From: JANNMJ01 sp031426455
Lineage (GTDB): Bacteria > Bacteroidota > Bacteroidia > Cytophagales > Hymenobacteraceae
Direction of reading: 5' to 3'
Assembly (NCBI GenBank): GCA_031426455.1
Contig: JANPLI010000216.1
Span: forward strand, 1 to 20,287
DNA: 20,287 nucleotides
Shown one piece after another: positions 15,061 to 20,287 of the stretch; positions within the stretch are counted from its first letter, which is position 1; each line of letters begins with the position of its first letter. Below the pieces are notes generated by a model. That model had not been told where the DNA came from. It made no database searches and saw only the letters and a list, made by a program, of their open reading frames with translations. Both the position numbers and the translations under genes were made by a program.

Positions 15061-15135
15061 ATGTCTAGTTCGAGTCGATTGTCGCCGGGCCTGCGGGCTG
15101 TTGTTCAACCCATCTTTTTGGTGATGGCGGTGTAA
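15061..15135 (+). CDS. Small ORF, 24 codons, behind a perfect Shine-Dalgarno
   Basis: The encoded peptide starts MSSSSRLSPGLRAVV and ends QPIFLVMAV: a Ser-rich, weakly basic N-terminal half and a hydrophobic C-terminal half, too short for a confident membrane span. It is not a known family to me. The main evidence is translational: AGAAAGGAGGT lies 3 nt before the ATG. The TAA stop (15133-15135) is embedded in the left arm of a 10-bp hairpin, as in leader-peptide systems, and a strong terminator follows at 15251-15308. It could be a regulatory leader peptide, a small membrane-active peptide, or a chance ORF in a structured RNA. A leader for a downstream gene is awkward, because the next gene starts at 15701 beyond the terminator. 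Confidence 0.4.
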   Translation: MSSSSRLSPGLRAVVQPIFLVMAV

Positions 15136-15167
15136 GACCGACCTCGTGTTCGGTCTTACGAACACGA
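15132..15167 (+). promoter_or_regulatory. Two mutually exclusive hairpins at the small ORF stop codon
   Basis: Hairpin 1 pairs GTAAGACCGA (15132-15141) with TCGGTCTTAC (15150-15159), 10 bp perfect, loop 8. Hairpin 2 pairs TCGTGTTCG (15144-15152) with CGAACACGA (15159-15167), 9 bp perfect, loop 6. They share bases 15150-15152 and 15159, and the arms interleave, so both cannot form fully at once. This is the geometry of an attenuator or riboswitch-type switch. The stop codon lies in the left arm of hairpin 1, so a ribosome there would favour hairpin 2. Confidence 0.5.
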
Positions 15168-15250
15168 CACCCCGTAAGTCGCCCTCTAAAGGCGGTGGAC
15201 GTTTCCCTACGCGGAACGCCTCCGGCCCGGCGATGAACTCGGATTCCCCT

Positions 15251-15308
15251 GAGCCGGATGGCCTTCGTCACCACACGTGTGACGGCGGGGCCATCCGGCT
15301 CTCTTTTT
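15251..15308 (+). terminator. Strong rho-independent terminator ending the small-ORF transcript
   Basis: GAGCCGGATGGCC (15251-15263) is perfectly complementary to 15289-15301 (13 bp). The loop carries an inner stem, CGTCAC (15266-15271) with GTGACG (15279-15284). TCTTTTT follows at 15302-15308. It would end a plus-strand RNA of about 0.3 kb including the small ORF. Confidence 0.85.
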
Positions 15309-15487
15309 GGCACCGGTGGCCGGTCGGCGGCTTTGGCGGTGAGTCACCCGCTTCACCAGGTAAACGCACGAGTCTGCGTTGGTTATCCGGGGTGACACCT
15401 GTTTGCAATTTCTCAGCAGCAGCAAAGCGAACGGGGCAGGCAGTTCAGGCTTGTCCGGTGGTGTAGCCCTTTTTTGGGTCGTTGGGA
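15309..15487. other. Non-coding spacer with short palindromes
   Basis: No gene is supported. It contains the palindrome GGTGA-G-TCACC (15338-15348) and a 6-bp hairpin AACGCA (15363-15368) with TGCGTT (15375-15380). No tRNA or rRNA pattern was seen. Confidence 0.4.
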
Positions 15488-15541
15488 CGCGGATGAACGC
15501 GGATTTTGGCGGATGGGCTGATCCGCGTCTTTTCATCCGCG
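15488..15541. repeat. GCGGATGAA-type inverted repeat element
   Basis: CGCGGATGAA (15488-15497) is followed directly by CGCGGAT (15498-15504). The right side mirrors both: ATCCGCG (15521-15527) and TTCATCCGCG (15532-15541), with a 4-nt insertion between them. The element is a composite of a half-repeated GCGGAT word in inverted orientation. From memory, similar GCGGATGAACGCGGAT words recur as dispersed intergenic elements in several bacterial genomes, so this may be a REP-like copy. Confidence 0.6.
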
Positions 15542-15610
15542 CAACGCCGGACGTGCCGGCCAGGCACGCGTTCAATTTTACGGGGCAGGCGGTGCCGAAT
15601 CGGCTGCACT

Positions 15611-15618
15611 TATATTTG
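15611..15618 (+). promoter_or_regulatory. Bacteroidota -7 promoter element for the histidine kinase gene
   Basis: TATATTTG matches TAnnTTTG exactly, in a locally AT-rich patch, and would give a 5' leader of about 75 nt before ATG 15701. No convincing -33 element at standard spacing was found. Confidence 0.45.
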
Positions 15619-15631
15619 ACCAGCGATTACG

Positions 15632-15696
15632 GGTGTTGGCAGCAAGCGGTGCCCGTCCCTGATCAACACCATTGGGCCGCTGGGCCGGCTTTTTTT
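15632..15696 (+). promoter_or_regulatory. Structured leader with terminator-like element just before the kinase start codon
   Basis: GGTGTTG (15632-15638) pairs perfectly with CAACACC (15664-15670). It is followed by GCCG (15676-15679) with CGGC (15686-15689) and seven T (15690-15696), ending 4 nt before ATG 15701. The second stem is short, so termination would be weak. The arrangement suggests premature termination or start-site occlusion as a control step. Confidence 0.35.
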
Positions 15697-15700
15697 GGCA

Positions 15701-17662
15701 ATGAGAGTCTTCGTCTTTAGCGTAATGCTGGCCTTATTGCCGGGCAACCTACATGCTGCCGCCCCGGATTCGCTGCAAATCTGGTTAAACCGGCCGGGCC
15801 AGGCCGATTCGGTGCGGGTGCGCTACGTGCTAGCGCGGGCCCAGCAACTCACCGACCGTGATTCCGCGCTCGCCGAAGTACCCCGGATGTTACTGGGCGC
15901 GTTGGCGTTGGCGCGGCGGAGCCAGTACGTGACCGGCGAGTTGGAAGCCTTACAGGAGCTTGGCGTTCAACAGGGTCAGAACAGCGACTTCGGGGCCGCC
16001 CTGCGCTACTTCGCCGAGGGGCTGCGCCGCGCCCGCCAAACCGGCCGAACCCGCCTGATGGCCGCTTTTTATGCCCGGATGGGTACCTGTTACTACAACC
16101 AGCAGGACCTGGGGCGGGCGGCCGACCTGTTCCGGCAGGCAATCAAGCTTTCCGACGCCAACGGCTTCAAAGACCGCACGTTAGCAGGCGCTCTGGCCGC
16201 GCTGGCCCTTTGCTACCGGGCCCTGAATCAACCGGGGCCGGGGCAGGCGGCTTTTCAGCGCGCGCTGGCCCTGAGCCGCGCCATCGGCGATCAGCAGATG
16301 ACGTTTCACACGCTCGCGTCGTGGGGCGAAGGGGTACGGGTTCAGCAGCCCGATTCGGCTGTGCCTTACTTACAGCAGGCGTTGGTATTGGCGGCGCAGA
16401 TGCGCAATCCGTACGCGCAGGCGTACGCCAGCAAGTCGTTGATGCAGACCCGGCAACAGCAAAAACGGTGGCCCGAAACCCTGGCACAGGCCCGGCAGAC
16501 GCTGCGCTTTGCGCGCCTCTGCCGGACGCCCGACATCGAGGCCGAAGCCCTCAACAGCCTGGCCGAAGCGATGCGGCACCTCGGCCAAGCCCCCGCCGCG
16601 TTCGACACCCTGCAACGCGCCCACACCTTGCTCGACACGCTGTTCAGCCAGGAAAAACGCGCCGAATTTGCGCGCCAGCAGGTGGCGTTTGAAGTCGGCG
16701 AAAAGGAAGCCCGTATCCGCAAGCTCGAACAGCAGCGCCGCATCGGGCGGTTGGAAGCCGACCGCCAGACCGCCCGCAACCGCCTGCTGGTGGGTGGGTT
16801 GGCCGCCTTAGTACTTCTGCTGACGGCAGGCGGGTTGTTTTACGTTCGCCTCCGCCGCACCAGTGCCGCGCTGGCCACGTCTGAAGTGCAGGCCCGGCAG
16901 GCGGAAGCTGCCGCGCGCACGGCCGAGACGCAGGCCCTGGCCGCCAACACCACCAAAGATCAGTTGATGAGCATCATTGGCCACGATCTGCGCGGGCCGG
17001 TGGCCTCGTTTCAGCAGCTCACCCCGGTGTTGCAGGAACTGGTGCCCGCCGGCCCCGATGCGGCCGATGCCCACCGGCTGCTGGCCTCGCTGGCCGGCGG
17101 CGCCCGCCACCTGGGCGAGCTGCTCGACAACCTGCTGCGCTGGGCCCGCACCGAGGGCGGGCAGACCGTGAACCACCCCGCCCACCTGCCGCTGGCCGGG
17201 GTAGCCGCTTCCCTGGACGCGCTGCTGCAACCCGCCGCCCTGGCCAAAGGCATCACGCTGACGGTCGCTGTGACGCCGCCGGAGTTGCGGGTGTGGGCCG
17301 ACCCCGACCTGCTCAACACCGTGCTGCGGAACCTACTGACGAACGCGCTCAAGTTTACGCCGGCGGGCGGGCGGGTTGGGTTGCACATCACGGCTGATGG
17401 CGCCGGACGGCTGGACTTTCAGGTCACCGACACAGGCGTCGGCATTGCGCACGTCCGGTTGGCCGGTTTGTTGGAGCCGGGGCCGGGCCGGGCTAGCCGG
17501 GGCACGGCCGGTGAGCCGGGCACGGGGCTGGGTTTGCCGTTGAGCGCACGGTTCGTGCGTCTGTTGGGCGGCGAGCTGGTACTGGAAAGTGCGCCCGGCG
17601 AAGGCACCCGCGCGCGATTTGAACTGGCGCACGAGGCGCGGGGCGAAGGGGGAACGGGATGA
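15701..17662 (+). CDS. Sensor histidine kinase with periplasmic TPR sensor
   Basis: A 653-aa membrane kinase. ATG 15701 begins a signal sequence (MRVFVFSVMLALLPGNLHAA); a TTG at 15695 would add two residues. Residues about 25-320 form tandem tetratricopeptide helices (for example ALRYFAEGLRRARQTG, then MGTCYYNQQDLGRAADLFRQAI), facing the periplasm. A coiled-coil linker leads to one membrane span at about 362-384 (LLVGGLAALVLLLTAGGLFYV) and a second short coil. The cytoplasmic core is complete: phospho-acceptor H428 in IIGHDLRGPV, N548 in NLLTNALKFTP, D577 in DTGVGI, and G607 in GTGLGL, all needed for autophosphorylation. No response regulator is encoded nearby, so it is an orphan here. It is followed by a weak terminator and a large surface-protein gene. 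The signal is unknown; TPRs usually bind protein or peptide partners. Confidence 0.95.
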   Translation: MRVFVFSVMLALLPGNLHAAAPDSLQIWLNRPGQADSVRVRYVLARAQQLTDRDSALAEVPRMLLGALALARRSQYVTGELEALQELGVQQGQNSDFGAALRYFAEGLRRARQTGRTRLMAAFYARMGTCYYNQQDLGRAADLFRQAIKLSDANGFKDRTLAGALAALALCYRALNQPGPGQAAFQRALALSRAIGDQQMTFHTLASWGEGVRVQQPDSAVPYLQQALVLAAQMRNPYAQAYASKSLMQTRQQQKRWPETLAQARQTLRFARLCRTPDIEAEALNSLAEAMRHLGQAPAAFDTLQRAHTLLDTLFSQEKRAEFARQQVAFEVGEKEARIRKLEQQRRIGRLEADRQTARNRLLVGGLAALVLLLTAGGLFYVRLRRTSAALATSEVQARQAEAAARTAETQALAANTTKDQLMSIIGHDLRGPVASFQQLTPVLQELVPAGPDAADAHRLLASLAGGARHLGELLDNLLRWARTEGGQTVNHPAHLPLAGVAASLDALLQPAALAKGITLTVAVTPPELRVWADPDLLNTVLRNLLTNALKFTPAGGRVGLHITADGAGRLDFQVTDTGVGIAHVRLAGLLEPGPGRASRGTAGEPGTGLGLPLSARFVRLLGGELVLESAPGEGTRARFELAHEARGEGGTG

Positions 17663-17722
17663 CTTGAATAGGCGGGGAAGGTGCCGATTTCCGGGCGCCC
17701 GTGTCGTTCGCATACGCCGGAT

Positions 17723-17741
17723 GGGCGTTCGCACCCTTTTT
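17723..17741 (+). terminator. Weak terminator after the kinase gene
   Basis: GGGCG (17723-17727), tetraloop TTCG, CACCC (17732-17736), then TTTTT. The 5-bp stem has one C/A mismatch. It lies 60 bp past the kinase stop, ahead of a new promoter element. Confidence 0.35.
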
Positions 17742-17766
17742 CGGCGCAGGCGCTGCCAGCGGCGGG

Positions 17767-17774
17767 TACGTTTG
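17767..17774 (+). promoter_or_regulatory. Bacteroidota -7 promoter element for the propeller protein gene
   Basis: TACGTTTG matches TAnnTTTG and lies 44 bp before ATG 17818, at a typical distance. No -33 match was found in the GC-rich stretch upstream. Confidence 0.45.
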
Positions 17775-17817
17775 CGGCATCGCGCTTCCGCATCAAACCA
17801 GCGCGCGCCGTCTCGTG

Positions 17818-20287
17818 ATGGGCATTCGTACTCGTTCGTTTTTCTTGTGGCACCCCTTTCCGCTGCCCGGCGCGGCGCGTTGGCTCCTCACCGGGTGGGT
17901 GGGGCTGGCGGCCCATTTCGGCGCCCAGGCCCAAAACGTGGGCATCGGCACCACCATGCCCACCCAAACGCTGGACGTGAACGGCCAACTGCGCGTGCGC
18001 GGCCTGACCGGCACCGACATCCGCCTGCCCGTGGTGCAGCCCGACGGCACGCTGGGCGTGAACGCACCCCTGTACGGCACGGCCGCCACGGTTCCGCCCT
18101 TCCCCATCGCCGCCGCTGGCAGCGTGGGCACGGGCAACCAGCCTTTCAGCGTGGCCGTGAGCGGCACCAGGGCCTACGTGGTGAACCTGGGCAGCAATAC
18201 CTTGCAGGTGTTCGACGTGGCCAACCCGGCCGCCCCGGCGCTGCTCGGCAGCGTGGGCACGGGCAACCAGCCCATCGGCGTGGCCGTGAGCGGCACCACG
18301 GCCTACGTGGTGAACAGCGCCGGCAACAGCTTGCAGGTGTTCAACGTGGCCAACCCGGCCGCCCCGGCGCTGCTCGGCACCGTGGGCACCGGCAACGGCC
18401 CCTACAGCGTGGCCGTGAGCGGCACTACGGCCTACGTGGTGAACACCAGCAGCCGGACGTTGCAAGTCTTCAACGTGGCCAACCCCGCCAGCCCCGCCTT
18501 GCTCGGCAGCGTGGGCACGGGCATCGAGCCGGTAGGCGTAGCCGTGAGCGGCACCACGGCCTACGTGGTGAACTTCACCAGCAACACCCTCCAGACCTTC
18601 AATGTGGCCACCCCCGCCAGCCCGGCCCTGCTCGGCAGCGTGGGCACGGGCAGCCGCGCCCGCGGCGTGGCCGTGAGCGGCACCACGGCCTACGTGGTGA
18701 ACCTCAACAGTAACAGCCTCCAGACCTTCGACGTGGCCAACCCCGCCAGCCCGGCCCTGCTCGGCAGCGTGATTACGGACACCGAACCCACCGGCGTGGC
18801 CGTGAGCGGCACCAGGGCCTACGTGGTGAACCGATTCAGCAAGACCTTGCAGTCCTTCAACGTGGCCAACCCAGTCAGTCCGACCCTGTTCGGCCGCGTA
18901 GGCACGGGCAACAGCCCCCGCGGCGTGGCCGTGAGCGGCACCACGGCCTACGTGGTGAACCAGGACAGCAACACCCTCCAGATTTTTGATACGTCCACCG
19001 GCCCGCCCAGCACGGCCATCGGCCCGCCGCGGGCGGTGGCCGTGCTGACCGACGGCAGCCTGGCCTCGGTGGCGCTGCCCGGCGGCACCGACTTCATCCA
19101 GAACGGCATCGCCCCGCAGGCCGCCAGCAACTTCAACATCAGCGGTAACGGGGCCGTGGGCGGGCTGCTGACGGCCGGCAGCGCCCGCGTGGGCAACCTG
19201 ACCACGGCCGGCGTGGTGACCACCGACGCCACCGGTAACCTGGGCAGCGCTACCGCTACCAGCGCCTTCGGCACGAGCTTCATCCAGAACGGCACGGCTC
19301 CGCAGGCGGGCAGCGCCTTCAACATCAGCGGCGCGGGTACCGTGGGCGGGCTGCTCACGGCTGCTAACGCCGCCGTGACGGGTAGCACCGCGCTGGCCGC
19401 CACCACCGTGACCGGTACCGCCAACCTCAACACCGGCACCAGCACGGCGGCCACCAACATCGGCACCGGCACGGGGGCCAAGGCCGTGAGCATCGGCAAC
19501 GGCGCGGGCACGGTGACCCTGACCGGGGCCAGCATCGGCCTGACCGGAGCCACGACCATCAACGGCACGGGCGGCGGCCCGACGGCCATCGGTGGGGGCA
19601 CGGGGGCCACGACCATCAATGGCGGGGCCACCAGCGGGGCCACCAACATCGGCACCGGCAGCGCGGCCGGCCCCGTGGCTCTGGGGCGCACGGGCGGCAC
19701 CGTGGCCGTGGCCCCACTGGCCGGCAGCGGCACCCGCCTCGTGACGGCCGATGCCGCCGGCACCCTGGGCGTCAACCCGTCCGTGTACGGCACCACCGCC
19801 ACCAACCCGGCTTTCCCCACCGCCGCCACCGGCAGCGTGGGCACGGGCACCGTCCCCATCAGCGTGGCCGTGAGCGGTACGACGGCCTACGTGGTGAACG
19901 CCTTCAGCAACACCTTACAGGCCTTCAACGTGGCTAACCCGGCGGCCCCGGTGCTGCTCGGCAGCGTGGGCACGGGCAGCAGTCCCCGTAGCGTGGCCGT
20001 GAGCGGCACGACGGCCTACGTGCTGAACTACACCAGCAACACCTTGCAGGTGTTCGACGTGGCCAACCCAGCGGCCCCGGTGCTGCTCGGTGGTGTGGGC
20101 ACGGACAACAGCCCCCGTAGCGTGGCCGTGAGCGGCACGACGGCCTACGTGTTGGGGGGTAGCAACACCTTACAGGCCTTCAACGTGGCCAACCCGGCCG
20201 CCCCGGCCCTGCTCGGCAGCGTGGGCACGGGCAGCAGTCCCCGTAGCGTGGCCGTGAGCGGCACGACGGCCTACGTGCTGAACTACA
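17818..20287 (+). CDS. Large exported LVIVD-repeat beta-propeller/stalk protein (3' end outside window)
   Basis: The frame is open for 823 codons from ATG 17818 to the window edge without a stop. I followed it codon by codon. A signal peptide with core RWLLTGWVGLAAHFG ends at AQAQ. The mature protein begins NVGIGTTMPTQTLDVNGQLR, an opening common in Bacteroidota surface and tail-fibre-like proteins. Seven 43-aa repeats follow (SVGTGN.P..VAVSGTTAYVVN, then SNTLQVFDVANPAAPALLG), of the LVIVD beta-propeller type. Then comes a Gly/Thr/Ala-rich stalk (codons about 403-672) with a 62-aa repeat beginning FIQNG.APQA and NIGTG-type strands. A second propeller array then begins and is cut by the window end. 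A T9SS sorting domain would be expected at the missing C-terminus. An adhesin-like surface role is inference. Cofactor or ligand residues were not recognised. Confidence 0.9.
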   Translation, partial: MGIRTRSFFLWHPFPLPGAARWLLTGWVGLAAHFGAQAQNVGIGTTMPTQTLDVNGQLRVRGLTGTDIRLPVVQPDGTLGVNAPLYGTAATVPPFPIAAAGSVGTGNQPFSVAVSGTRAYVVNLGSNTLQVFDVANPAAPALLGSVGTGNQPIGVAVSGTTAYVVNSAGNSLQVFNVANPAAPALLGTVGTGNGPYSVAVSGTTAYVVNTSSRTLQVFNVANPASPALLGSVGTGIEPVGVAVSGTTAYVVNFTSNTLQTFNVATPASPALLGSVGTGSRARGVAVSGTTAYVVNLNSNSLQTFDVANPASPALLGSVITDTEPTGVAVSGTRAYVVNRFSKTLQSFNVANPVSPTLFGRVGTGNSPRGVAVSGTTAYVVNQDSNTLQIFDTSTGPPSTAIGPPRAVAVLTDGSLASVALPGGTDFIQNGIAPQAASNFNISGNGAVGGLLTAGSARVGNLTTAGVVTTDATGNLGSATATSAFGTSFIQNGTAPQAGSAFNISGAGTVGGLLTAANAAVTGSTALAATTVTGTANLNTGTSTAATNIGTGTGAKAVSIGNGAGTVTLTGASIGLTGATTINGTGGGPTAIGGGTGATTINGGATSGATNIGTGSAAGPVALGRTGGTVAVAPLAGSGTRLVTADAAGTLGVNPSVYGTTATNPAFPTAATGSVGTGTVPISVAVSGTTAYVVNAFSNTLQAFNVANPAAPVLLGSVGTGSSPRSVAVSGTTAYVLNYTSNTLQVFDVANPAAPVLLGGVGTDNSPRSVAVSGTTAYVLGGSNTLQAFNVANPAAPALLGSVGTGSSPRSVAVSGTTAYVLNY
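18121..19023 (+). repeat. Seven in-frame 129-bp repeats (first propeller array)
   Basis: Unit starts are 18121, 18250, 18379, 18508, 18637, 18766 and 18895, exactly 129 bp (43 codons) apart with no length variation. The last 11 codons of unit 7 diverge. Seven units fit a seven-bladed propeller. Confidence 0.92.
19093..19833 (+). repeat. Stalk-region repeats between the propeller arrays
   Basis: The FIQNG module at 19093 recurs at 19279, a 186-bp (62-codon) period, sharing APQA, FNISG and VGGLLTA. Beyond it lie shorter Gly/Thr repeats with the words NIGTG, TGATTING and GGATSGATNIG, a composition typical of extended fibre-like segments. Confidence 0.75.
19834..20287 (+). repeat. Second propeller array of 129/126-bp repeats, cut by window end
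   Basis: Units start at 19834, 19963, 20092 and 20218. The third is one codon shorter (126 bp). The first 70 bp of the unit at 20218 are identical to those of the unit at 19963, pointing to recent copying in a two-unit (255-bp) step. Confidence 0.9.

Noticed and set aside
15066..15077. GTTCGAGTC resembling a tRNA T-loop
   Set aside because: The flanking bases do not form a T-stem, and no acceptor, D or anticodon arms could be drawn around it.
15065..15313. 82-codon minus-strand Arg-rich frame across the small-ORF/terminator locus
   Set aside because: Its composition follows from hairpins and GC content, and a terminator lies within it. The plus-strand signals (SD, terminator T-run) point the other way.
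17419..18465. 348-codon minus-strand frame opposite the kinase end and first propeller repeats
   Set aside because: The His/Val/Gly repeats are antisense images of the 129-bp units.
17589..18713. 374-codon plus-strand frame spanning the end of the kinase and the start of the propeller gene
   Set aside because: It overlaps two real genes in another frame and encodes an Arg/His/Gly repeat with no signal or domain.
18948..19859. 303-codon minus-strand frame rich in Pro/Val/Ala
   Set aside because: It is antisense to the repeat-rich propeller/stalk gene; its periodicity is inherited from the 129-bp repeats and stalk repeats.

Overview
The window looks like chromosomal DNA from a high-GC member of the Bacteroidota, most likely Hymenobacter or a close relative (inference). 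The basis is GC-rich coding with third-position G/C, type 9 secretion (T9SS) sorting domains of both type A and type B, TAnnTTTG promoter elements, DUF2147, and long GQW-repeat and LVIVD-repeat surface proteins. No rRNA, tRNA, CRISPR array, transposase or phage gene was seen.

Layout. 1-291 (+) is the 3' end of a cytochrome c oxidase subunit III gene, followed by a terminator. 493-3702 (+) encodes a 1069-aa exported repeat protein with a type A sorting domain. A 237-bp convergent gap then holds a G-run tract, a hairpin/direct-repeat patch and six heptamers. Three paralogous minus-strand genes follow (3940-6351, 6939-9182, 9198-11189). Each encodes a signal peptide, a mature N-terminus of the form HIVGG, Ig-like domains and a type B (gliding-associated, CHU_C) sorting domain. 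The two upstream copies are 15 bp apart and look like one operon; the third is separated by 587 bp containing an array of 42-bp tandem repeats. Divergent from them is an M1 metallopeptidase with a type A sorting domain (11365-13476, +), closed by a perfect bidirectional terminator. Next on the minus strand come an unrecognised 196-aa protein (13608-14198) and an exported DUF2147 protein (14379-14816).

The 884 bp from 14817 to 15700 lack a conventional gene but are dense in RNA-type signals. They hold a 24-codon ORF behind an unusually complete Shine-Dalgarno, two mutually exclusive hairpins over its stop codon, a strong terminator, and a GCGGATGAA-type inverted element. They end with a structured leader for a sensor histidine kinase with a periplasmic TPR sensor (15701-17662, +). 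The window ends inside a large exported beta-propeller/stalk protein (17818 to the edge, +) with no stop codon in view.

How they fit together. Apart from the oxidase fragment and the 196-aa protein, every sizeable gene encodes an exported or membrane protein, and four carry recognisable T9SS sorting domains. The region reads as a cell-surface/secretome locus: adhesin-like repeat proteins, a secreted peptidase and a periplasm-facing sensor. Functional coupling between them is inference from proximity only. The most unusual element is the 15.0-15.3 kb small-ORF/RNA locus.
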